Assembly: GCF_000218685.1 (NCBI RefSeq)
Contig: NW_006763295.1
Location: 2,368,882-2,432,881, forward strand
Origin: Serpula lacrymans var. lacrymans S7.9
Lineage: Eukaryota; Basidiomycota; Agaricomycetes; Boletales; Serpulaceae
Length of the DNA: 64,000 nucleotides
Direction of reading: 5' to 3'
A program made the translations under genes and the position numbers. Under the pieces are notes generated by a model. The model was not told where the DNA came from and did no database searches. It saw only the letters and a list, made by a program, of their open reading frames with translations. Positions within the stretch are counted from its first letter, which is position 1. The number at the start of each line of letters is the position of its first letter. Shown piece by piece: positions 47,201-54,957 of this stretch.

Positions 47201-47676
47201 CGAGAAGCAAGATGATGAAACGAACGAACGGAAAGTTCACCAGATTCTCAGAAGGACAAAAGGTGTGGTTAGAAAACACCAACCTGCGGGAAAAAGCCAC
47301 CGAACACAAGAAGTTCAACATGAAACGCATTGGACCTTTCCGCATCCAAGAAAAGATCTCTCCGGTAAACTACCGATTATCGTTACCTCCCCATTGGAGG
47401 ATACACAACGTTTTCCACGCATCCCTCTTAACCCCGTATACCGAAACCGACACTCACGGACCGAACTTTATCCGACCACCACCTGACCTTATCAACGAAG
47501 AAGAAGAATATGAAGTAGAAAGTATTCTTAGACACAAACCCTGGAAACGCGGACGCCGTTACCTGATCAAATGGCGCCATTACCCTCATTCCGAAAACTC
47601 ATGGGAACCAGAAGAACACCTGACCAATGCTGCGGAGATACTGGAAGCCTATAAGAGAGATCACAAACTGCGTTGA
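44197..47676 (+). CDS. gypsy-2 Pol: protease, reverse transcriptase, RNase H, integrase, chromodomain
   Basis: 1159 codons without interruption, in the -1 frame to gag. Aspartic protease ALIDSGATDDFMD (about residue 45); RT with PFFFIGKKDGSLRPCQDYR (about 290) and the active-site YMDDILIF (about 396); RNase H with AADASKHATGAVL (about 543), YDKELLAVIRALKEW and TDHKNL; integrase with the zinc finger HHDSLTAGHPGR to CTTCQQAK (about 742-785), and the core Asp/Asp/Glu in VDFITDLPES, DRGPQFASE and YHPQTDGQTERSNQELE (about 815-920); C-terminal chromodomain EYEVESILRHKPWKRGRRYL to WEPEEHLTNAAEILEAY (about 1103-1155). Each catalytic residue expected is present, so the enzyme set may work. Confidence 0.95.
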   Translation: MKPRTTPMLVPSKMATVTIATINANSLRIDCSLKQKTIGTKALIDSGATDDFMDTKFAIKNRLPLQKLPIPITCKNVDGTTNKNGKITHCTYQRIDAGGQNRFTKFLLTGLDGEDILLGFPWLRKVNPVINWKDKELPYSDKHSIRTNQTTTETKIRTTTVDEDEYKTIHRYVSDRTPYPRTTIRLKVNSAMEHAQIHGERKEKHILPDEYKGYSDVFDKKKSERLPKRREYDHVINMKPEFVPTDCKLYPLAPKEDEALTEFLTDNYRKGYIRPSKSPQVSPFFFIGKKDGSLRPCQDYRKLNAYTVKDPYPLPLIPDLIERLKGATIFTKLDLRWGYNNVRIKEGDEWKAAFKTSKGVFEPTVMFFGMCNSPATFQRLMNDKFKDYIDEGWMIIYMDDILIFDTQVERLRIRTKQVLQRLRENDLFLKLEKCTFEAETIEYLGMIVSHNQVSMDPAKLAGIRDWPTPKDTKGVRKFLGYGNFYRKFIGHYSDLARPLNALLEKDKKWNWTKIEDDAFKLLKQRFLKSPVTQIPDSSKPSKIAADASKHATGAVLMQPDDQGQWHPCAFFSKTLSPAEKNYQIYDKELLAVIRALKEWKHLLLGSPHTIQILTDHKNLTYWQEARKLTPRQRRWQLELSQYNYTLEHVPGTHMVVPDALSRRPDLYIDNTDDDDDTPMIPASVFLYHTRTIKDTIEQAMLTNDNYPGRTKKEDWHKAEGQFFYQNKLLIDTAEEQRTIIKNHHDSLTAGHPGRLKTYQLIKKSYWWPGMMKQVEEYVKGCTTCQQAKVNTHPATVPLIPNQTPKTSEPMKYLSVDFITDLPESIGYDSIMVVVDQGLSKGVILSPCHKTIDALETAQIFHDSVFKRFGLHDKIISDRGPQFASEVSKELHKLLNIKTALSTAYHPQTDGQTERSNQELEIYLRIFCQNQPHSWAKYLTTAEFCHNQRPHSTNNQSPFYLLMGYEPRGIPTKHRSTNIPSVEKRLSELLRTRENALKAHELARSKMMKRTNGKFTRFSEGQKVWLENTNLREKATEHKKFNMKRIGPFRIQEKISPVNYRLSLPPHWRIHNVFHASLLTPYTETDTHGPNFIRPPPDLINEEEEYEVESILRHKPWKRGRRYLIKWRHYPHSENSWEPEEHLTNAAEILEAYKRDHKLR

Positions 47677-47728
47677 AGAGACAACCACCCCCACCACCAC
47701 CAATCCTCTGTCTCTCAAAACACACAAC

Positions 47729-49009
47729 ATGTCTACTTCTCACTCTACCGGCTTCCCCATCACCACCTACTCTGTACCCGGCGAAGCCAACATGCTAGCC
47801 GACGAACGAGTGTCCTTTGCCCGAGGGCAACGACACAACCAGGCTGACGTCTCTGACGCCATAGAATTAATGTCAGCCAAAAACGCCCACGTCTATCTAT
47901 TTCGTGAAACAGAAAAACGCTATCCCGATGCGTACCACGCTCTTTCTTCCCTATACACCTTCCTTAACATAGACCTCGTGGCTGACGAACTCCTAAAAGC
48001 CATAGACTCACTACATTCGTTGGAAAACAAGCATTTGCGGCACAACAATCAGGACTCGAGTATCTGTCGGGCACTCCGGATGGAAAAGTTAGTTTTGGAA
48101 TCTTTGGAACGACGCTTGAGGATGAACTCCTTGAGTGGGCAGACGGACGCGGCAAAGGCATATTTGGAATTAGGCGGGAAGATCTTGCTAACCGAAGCGC
48201 GCACGCGGATAGAGCGAGACGGCTATACAAGTACTCCTCCACCCGGTTTGTCCCGCCGGTCCCCATTACACCCAGATCAGATCAGTGTTACCCCGGAGCT
48301 CACCTACCCCACCGCTACCCCACAACCTCCGCCCACCCAGTTAGCGGAAAAATACATTCCCACCGTCCCAACCAGCCCGACCTCACAAGGGTCGAACCCC
48401 TCCAGTCCCCGTTCCACTGGGTCGAACCCAGAACCACTACCACCGCAGTCACCTCCGCCTCGACCGGTACCAAACGCCCAAACCCGTCGCCTGACGAAAC
48501 GATGAGGAGCCCGCCTAGGCCGACAAGAAGTGATACTCCAGATCCCCGCCGTCAGAACTCCATCGAATCGGTGATCTCGTACGTCGAAGAGTCCGAAAGA
48601 CAGTCCGCCTGGCGTAACGCGCAGGCCTGAGACCGGCTCCCCTTCCAATCCAATCAACGTAGATGACGCCGACATGATCGACCAATTGTACGCGGGAACG
48701 TACAACCTGGGAGATGACGATCCCCCCACTCCCAAATCCGACACCTCGTCCAATACCCGACGAAAGTACCACCAAGGCGTTCGCGACAACGCTCCTTACT
48801 GTCAAAACTGCGGTTGGAGTGATCATCGTACATATTACTGCGAAGCTTACTACTGCCCCGACTGCGATAGACGCGCACCAGGGCATAGTTTCAATTGGTG
48901 CCCTATTCATAGGGAAAACGAAGACAGGATTCTGATGGAGGGATTACATGGAGATGTCAGCTACGACGACAGCTACAACATGGATGGCGAGGGTACCGAA
49001 TTTCGGTGA
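47729..49009 (+). pseudogene. Extra ORF between pol and 3' LTR of gypsy-2, ending in zinc knuckles
   Basis: ATG 47729 (MSTSHSTGFPITTYSVPGEA) opens a mostly helical region (ADVSDAIELMSAKNAHVYLF, KAIDSLHSLENKHLRHNN, RMEKLVLESLERRLRMNS), a Pro/Ser-rich linker, then, after two frame changes (about 48450 and 48620), a C-terminal part at 48640-49009 with CQNCGWSDHRTYYC (CX2CX4HX4C) and CPDCDRRAPGHSFNWC (CX2CX6HX4C). About 420 codons overall. It occupies the position of env in retroviruses but has no signal peptide or membrane helix; the knuckles suggest nucleic-acid binding. Sense orientation, 53 bp after pol. No homologue known to me. The two frameshifts may be real decay or reveal that only the first part is used. 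Confidence 0.6.
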
Positions 49010-49033
49010 AATTCGAAGCAAGTAAGGGGGTAA

Positions 49034-49449
49034 TGTTATGATTTGTCTATCTATATTACGGACTACTCATTTCTCTTTACTCATCGGTTATACCATCAGA
49101 CCGATGACTCACATCCCTCACGTACACTTCCGCTCCTCTCGCATTTCTATTACTTTGTATAGTACTCAGTCCTCAACGGACAGACCTACCCTAGATAGGA
49201 CGTAACTCCTATCGCCGACTTACTTCTCTATAAATACGCTTGTAACAGTAGTAGTATTCTCCAATACGATTCTACACAGTTCACGCTTACAAAGCTAGAA
49301 CTTCCAAGATCAGACTTCCATACGGAAGAAGACCAACAACCGTTGGAATCCCTCTATTCAGAATTACATCCTCGAACTTGTCTTCGGATAAGTCTCTTTG
49401 AACAAACCCGACGAACCCTCAGACTTTGTTAAGCACTTTGTGCGTAACA
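49034..49449 (+). repeat. 3' LTR of gypsy-2
   Basis: TGTTATGATT...GTGCGTAACA, 416 bp, followed by target duplication ACATC. Confidence 0.93.
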
Positions 49450-49762
49450 ACATCAGAAATGGTGGGGGTGCAAATAAGATGAGGAGGAGGAGGGTGGAGG
49501 TGACGAAAAAGTGGATTAGAATGGGGATCCAGGAACGACCGTCAGGTGAGAATAAAAAGGAGAGGAAGGGGCCCATGGTGGGGCTAGGCAAAGGAAGGGG
49601 AGTAAGGGAAACGACAAAAGCGAGGGCGGAATGCAATGTGTAGCCAGTGGCGACATGAAAATTTGCCAAAATGCCGAAGTACCGAATGGAAAAGCAAAGG
49701 TGAGCATGACTGGATTGCCTAATAGAGGTGGTGCTGATCAGCCACAAGTTCAAAAAATGCAA
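49450..49762 (-). pseudogene. Unidentified minus-strand ORF split by gypsy-2 (part upstream of the insertion)
   Basis: Open frame with hydrophobic stretches (HALAFVVSLTPLPLPS-like region, WIPILIHFFVTSTLLLLILF) reading into the gypsy-2 target site. The frame continues in 42026-42445 on the other side of the element. Identity unknown. Confidence 0.5.
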
Positions 49763-50378
49763 TATTAATTACTATTCCACATGGCACTGTGTCTGTGTGG
49801 CGCAAAGGCGAGTCTTTTTGAATATTCACTTTGTTATTGACACCTGTCTATGCTACCAATCAGCTTTGGTGCATGACACCGTTTGGACCAGGGTTTACTA
49901 TGTTTACCCCTCACATACTTTTTACACCACACTTGGATCTATGGTGCTCAAGTGACGATAAATTCAAGTTCCTTTCTCCCCCGCTTGTAATGTTGCATGT
50001 TGCAGGGGCCGGTAGTGGGGGGAGCATACCTAGGTATTCCACATTAGCCAAGCATTCTAAATCAACTTTGTCTGATCTTTTGGGGTCAACTCGTGCACGC
50101 ACTCTGGCTCTTAATGCTCTCAAGAGGAGAGAGAGTGCTCTGACTGCTTACATATTTAGTCTCCCTGACACTCGTAATCACAAACGCCAATGTTGCGCTT
50201 TGTAAACTGGTACTTGTAGAATGTTCCATTGCTTTTGTCCATGTAATACCATATTTTTGTTACTCTGTACTTCTATACTTCGCGCAGCACAAGAATTGAC
50301 GCTTTTGACTATCACTGTATTGCCACAAATAGTAAGGTCTATTGATAACACTTTCTTCACAGATTATCAGTGAGCACC
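49763..50378. other. Region upstream of the Plavaka transposase
   Basis: A plus-strand open stretch (about 49990-50205, including KSTLSDLLGSTRARTLALNA) is present without recognisable identity. Otherwise AT-rich, no gene. Confidence 0.35.
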
Positions 50379-50705
50379 ATGTCCATTCTAGACTTGCTTT
50401 CTACTAAATCCATACAAGTGCACATTATGTCCTTGCCTATACATTGTGCAGCATTAGTCAACAGAGATGCTCCTCACATGTGTCCTGCTGGATGTGGAAA
50501 GTCATTTGCAACAGCTTATGCTGTCAATGCCCATCTTGGCTCTGCAAACAAATGTCTATGGTACCACAAAGGGAAGCTACAAGCACTCACTATCCCACAG
50601 TCAGAAGAAGATCTTGAAGAAGCCAGTGGATTAGACATGTTGATAGATGATGATGGGGAGGAGGAGACAACTGGAGATGTACTACAGGAGCTGCAAAAAG
50701 ACCTA

Positions 50706-51504
50706 CATCAGGAAAAACCCTTTTGCTATATAGCGCTATATAGCCACCACCTATATATATAAATGCATTCATAGAAACTATAGTACTATCAGTGCAATCA
50801 TAGCTCTTATAGCTCTTATAGCATAGTAGTAGGCAAAATCTTAACTTAGGGGAGAAGTATCTATAATTCCCTCAAACTCTGGATTAATCTAATAAACTTG
50901 TTCAATAATAGAAAGAGGCCAAAAGTATTTGGAGTCAAGTATATTATTATAAGCAAGGTACTATAAGTACTCTTATAGCCTATAGCAGCCTAGGTAGCTC
51001 CTATAGCTGTGAAGGTCATAGTTATAATATAGTTCAAGGTGCTTAAAAGGGCTAATAAATCATACAGTATTAATTAATTATATAGCCTGTATTAGTGAGA
51101 TAGTAGTTTGTATCTTTGATATTTATAAAATAAGAAAAATGATTTATCCAAATATAAGTAGTGACAATGAGTAAAAAAATAATCTAAGTCCATGAAAGGT
51201 CAATATATAACACCTGTATGATATATTTTATAAGCTCTCATGGTGTAGTGGATAAATGTGGTGTGTGGTGATAGGTTGCTTAGTCACCCAAAAGCTGACT
51301 AGCAGGTTGAGAGTTCAAATCCTGACTGTGTTAATTTTTTTTATCAGCCACACAACAATTTCCAACATCTATAAGAGCATTTATAGAGCTATATGAGGCT
51401 CTATAGATGGCAGAGGTTCTATAACAGGTTTGACCACTATAACAGCTTTATGAGTACTTATCGTGCTATAGAGCTCTATATAGCTACCCCCATTTTTCCT
51501 GATG
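50706..51504. mobile_element. 0.8-kb non-autonomous element with terminal inverted repeats inside the transposase
   Basis: Left end CATCAGGAAAAACCC then GCTATATAG, right end TAGCTACCCCC then ATTTTTCCTGATG: inverted copies of CATCAGGAAAAA plus CTATATAGC. Flanked by TA on both sides. The transposase reading frame is lost at one end and regained at the other. Interior is AT-rich with many GCTATAG-like words and no protein gene. A related right end is at 60166-60199. Confidence 0.6.
51234..51342 (+). ncRNA. tRNA-like RNA polymerase III unit (SINE-like)
   Basis: A-box-like TGGTGTAGTGG (51241-51251), B-box-like AGTTCAAATCC (51312-51322) and an oligo-T terminator (51335-51342). The acceptor ends do not pair well and the A-B spacing is long, so it is not a working tRNA that I can name; a decayed intron-bearing tRNA or SINE head is likely. 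Lies inside the 0.8-kb inverted-repeat element. Confidence 0.45.
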
Positions 51505-52973
51505 TATTTTCCTTTGTTCCCATCCAGCCTCCTGATATTATAGAAGACAAGCAGAACATAGCAAGCCCATCCCTTCATCCAAACTAAATTATCTTAGATG
51601 ATGATGAGGATGAACGTATAGAGGTGAAACATCCCACTGCTGGCAAGGTCATAAGTATGGATGAGACTTTACATCAAAGATGGAGAAGAGAATTTTTTAG
51701 GGCAGGTGGAGGTGGAGATAGAGGTGAAAACGTAGAAATGGGTGAAGATCCAGATCCCAAGTTCTTTCCCTTTGCCTCAGAGATGGATTGGAGGGTAGCC
51801 TGCTGGGCAATTTAAGATGGTATAGGGCATCAGTCATTTGATCAACTGCTAAGTATTCCAGGTGTCAGTGATTTCACAATTTCTCTGTACTTTGCTCATA
51901 CTTTTTCCCAGGTCAAGGAGAAGCTTGGCTTGTCATATCATAATATATGTGCATTACACAAGATTGTCGACAACAACATACCAGCCAGGGCTGAATGGAA
52001 ATCAACTATGATCTCTTTTCTGGATACTCCTGACAACACACACCTAATCCAGTACCGTGATGTACTGTCAGCTATCAGAACTCTCCTGGGAAATCCAGCC
52101 CATGCTGAAAATATAGTCTATTGTCCCAATAAGGTTTTTACAGATGCAAGTAGAGATTCAAGCATATACCATGAGATGTGGACAGGGAAGTGGTGGCATG
52201 CTATTCAGGTGAGCATGGCCTGTGTGAATCTTCTACATTGACTTATATGATCTTTGGAATAGGCTCGTCTACCATCTGGGGCAGCCTTGGCGCCTGTTAT
52301 CATTGCAACAGACAAAACCCAGCGCACACAATTCTCCGACTCTAAATCAGCTTATCCTGTCTATCTCATATTGGGAAGCATACCCAGAGCCATAAGACGC
52401 AAGCCAAGCCAACATGCTTGCATTCTCATAGGATATCTGTCCGTCAATAAAGTTAGGGGATCTCAGCTTACAGCAAAAGCAAAGTCATCAAGAGTTCAGC
52501 GTCTATTCCATGAGTCTATGAGCGTTATACTAGAACCTTTGAAGAAGGCTGGCATTGAAGGGATGGACATCACTGGGGGTGATGGGGCTGTTAGGAGAGT
52601 TCATCCTGTTTTGGCTTGCTACATTGCAGATTATGCAGAACAATGTCTAGTGACATGTACAAAGTACGGCACTTGTCCCAAATGCAAAAGGCCTGCTTTT
52701 GAGCTTTCAGAATCTACTCCTGGAGAGCCACGTACACAGAACTGGACAGAAGAAGTCATTCAGAATGCTAGAGCTAACACAGATTCCTTCAATCAATTCC
52801 AAGAGAGATGCAAGGATAACAATGTCTCCGGTGGTGTTTACGAGCCATTCTGGCTTAACTTCCCTCATTGCGACATTCATTTATCTGTTTCCCCCAACAT
52901 TCTCCATCAACTATACCAAGGTGTCTTTAAGCATATGGTGAACTGGTGCAAGGACCTTATGGATCCCAAGGAG

Positions 52974-53387
52974 TGTTACGATACACAATTTTCGGACTTA
53001 CAAACTTCTTTTCTCCGTCCTAACTTTCTTTTCTCAAAGAGTTCTCACGCACTCAAGCCACACGGCACTTCCCTTTTGTTCAGACTTTTACTTTCTCGCG
53101 CCGCACTGCTTTTCTTTATTTATAGCTACAAATCTCTCACGCAGTAGAGCTGGTCACACAGGCTGTGCCCCATGACATCATCAGCCACTGCCTCCATCAA
53201 CTGTATAGTACACATGTACAAACAAACCTGTAGTATATATACCCCAATAGATCCAGGAGACTCCTCAGCGAGTCCTCCTGTTGTATACCAACTAACTCAC
53301 TGCATTCTAAGGGGTAACCACTCCCTCTTCATTTTCTCTATAGTGTGTTCCTGTGTGCGCCGGAGTAACTAACTCTTGGTTGTTACA
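52974..53387 (+). repeat. 5' LTR of gypsy-3 with TATA box and predicted transcript start
   Basis: TATATATA at about 53233-53240, about 33 nt before AGCGAGTCCT (53267-53276), complementary to the primer-binding site. Confidence 0.88.
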
Positions 53388-53901
53388 TTAGGACTCGCTC
53401 TTCTACTCTCTCGCACATTTGTGCAAAAAGTCCCACTGGGCACCCGGACTCCAGGGCGAAGGAGATTGGTTAGTGGTTAGGAATATCCCACATAGCAGAT
53501 AGGTGCACTCTTTGCGACGGCCTTGTAGTGCTTTGGGAGAAGAACCCAAAACCTTTGATACGCGGCCCCCAGCGTTAAGGGGAGTACTTAGCTCAGCAGT
53601 TGTTGTGGAACCGCTGTTGATTAGAATTAAAATACAAAACTTCTTCTTTGAATACCTCTGACTGGGCCGGGCACTTGCCTCCGCCAGTTGGAGAAGGGTT
53701 GACAGCTTAACAAGTGGACCACCCCCTGACAACCGTTCGGACCAGGGTTTAATACTATAATTTTTATATACTTTTCAAATACTATAGTGTGGGTAGTCAG
53801 AGATTGAGATCCAATACTCAGCTGGGAAGAGGTAGATCTGCAGATAGCAAGCGGGGACCCCCAGTTACGTTTTTTTTACTTTACCAAGAGAACAAGTCGA
53901 C
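53388..53901 (+). other. gypsy-3 leader
   Basis: Non-coding 5' leader between primer-binding site and gag; no ORF or known motif recognised. Holds a T-run just before gag (about 53870-53876). Confidence 0.5.
53390..53399 (+). other. gypsy-3 self-complementary primer-binding site
   Basis: AGGACTCGCT, two bases after the LTR, is the exact reverse complement of AGCGAGTCCT at 53267-53276. Confidence 0.65.
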
Positions 53902-54957
53902 ATGTCATTGCAACAAGATATGAACAGTCTGCTGCATGCCATGCGTGCACAGATTGCTATGTTAACCTCGCAACTCGCCGAGCTGCAGAACAACCCCCCT
54001 GCGGCAACCCCCTCGGTCGAGAAAAAGTTCAACAAAAAGGTCGAAGTTGTCACTGACCCTGGCGCCTTTGAAGGAGACAGAGTGTGATTCGCCGAATGGT
54101 GGATCAAGCTCCAGATTTGGGTCAAGGCAAACTGGGACGCATTTGCTGACAATTTTGAGGTAGCCACTGCGGTGCTATCTCGACTAAAAGGACCTGTGGC
54201 GGGTTGATACGCCCAAGTAAGATTGCAGGAATGCTACACCGTGGGAGTGTGGCCAACCTGGGACGATCTCAAGAAAGAGATCAAAAAATATTTCAAACCG
54301 CAAGCTGAGCGTGACTGGGCGCATCAGCAAATCTGTTCCTTCAAACAAGGAAACATAAGGACAGATGATTACGTTACCCAGTTCCTGGCCCTTTCCATCC
54401 AAGGAGGGCTTGGAAATGAACATGCAGTAGAACTGCTGGAACGCAATGTGAACCCTCGTATTGCAGAACAGATCTACCTGCAAGATACAAGAAACGAGAA
54501 CTTGGCCCTGGCAGCTGAGGAAGTACGACGAATCGGTAGAGCCATGGAGCTTTATCAAATGCACCAAGGTGGCGGGTCCACCACCAAAAACAATGAATCC
54601 CAGAGGCGCCCTGGGTTATCAAACCAAAAACAACAACACTCTCACGGGTTTCAGCCGTTCAGGCTGCAACCAGGTCGGGGTGCCCCGATGGATATCGGTG
54701 CGGTCCAGGGCGGACAGACGCGCAGATTTACCTGCTACAACTGTGGGCAGGAGGGGCACATAGCCCGAAAGTGTACAAATGGAGCACAGGCCGCTCAACA
54801 AAAAAATCAAGGGTGCCAGGCGCGCCAACTAGAAGCTGAAAAGCCAGACGATCGGCTCAATACTCTGGCTGGTTGTTCGTACAACGAAATCCGGGCTTTC
54901 TTCTATGACCAACAGGTCAATGAAATGAAGGCCCAGGGAAAAGAGTTCAGAGCTTAG
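53902..54957 (+). pseudogene. gypsy-3 gag
   Basis: ATG 53902 (MSLQQDMNSLLHAMRAQIAM), same frame throughout with TGA at 54085 and 54205. Capsid region (KKEIKKYFKPQAERDWAHQQ), PMDIGA, zinc knuckle CYNCGQEGHIARKC (about 54732-54773) and a tail ending at TAG 54955. Confidence 0.88.
54936..54942 (+). promoter_or_regulatory. Candidate -1 frameshift heptamer, gypsy-3 gag/pol
   Basis: G GGA AAA in gag frame, 12 nt before the gag stop; a -1 slip leads into the open pol frame without a stop. Fits the X XXY YYZ rule. Confidence 0.55.

Larger units (their letters stand above)
42447..49449 (+). mobile_element. gypsy-2: complete Ty3/gypsy chromovirus, possibly still active
   Basis: 7003 bp with LTRs at 42447-42862 and 49034-49449 (416 bp each, five differences seen, all transitions) and target duplication ACATC on both sides (42442-42446, 49450-49454). 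Contains self-complementary primer-binding site, intact gag, intact 1159-codon pol in the -1 frame, an extra ORF between pol and 3' LTR, and a purine tract (AAGTAAGGGGG) before the 3' LTR. The youngest element here: no stop in gag or pol. Only the extra ORF has frame changes. Confidence 0.95.
50379..52973 (+). pseudogene. Plavaka-type DNA transposon transposase, interrupted and 3'-truncated
   Basis: N-terminal zinc finger CPAGCGKSFATAYAVNAH with a later Cys (50484-50560), acidic linker, then, after an inserted element (50706-51504), PFASEMDWRVACWAI, KEKLGLSYHNICALHKIVD, ENIVYCPNKVFTDASRD and EMWTGKWWHAIQ; a short intron (about 52208-52263); then APVIIATDKTQRTQFSDSKS, YPVYLILGSIPRAIRRKPSQ, VTCTKYGTCPKCKRP and SPNILHQLYQGVFKHMVNW. 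These blocks are those of Plavaka (KDZ/CACTA-related) transposases frequent in agaricomycetes. The coding region ends abruptly at 52973 where the gypsy-3 LTR begins, and a frame change after CWAI (about 51814) adds to its decay. Confidence 0.85.

Noticed and set aside
51234..51342. Functional tRNA gene
   Set aside because: Acceptor strands do not pair and A/B-box spacing is too long; kept only as a tRNA-like unit.
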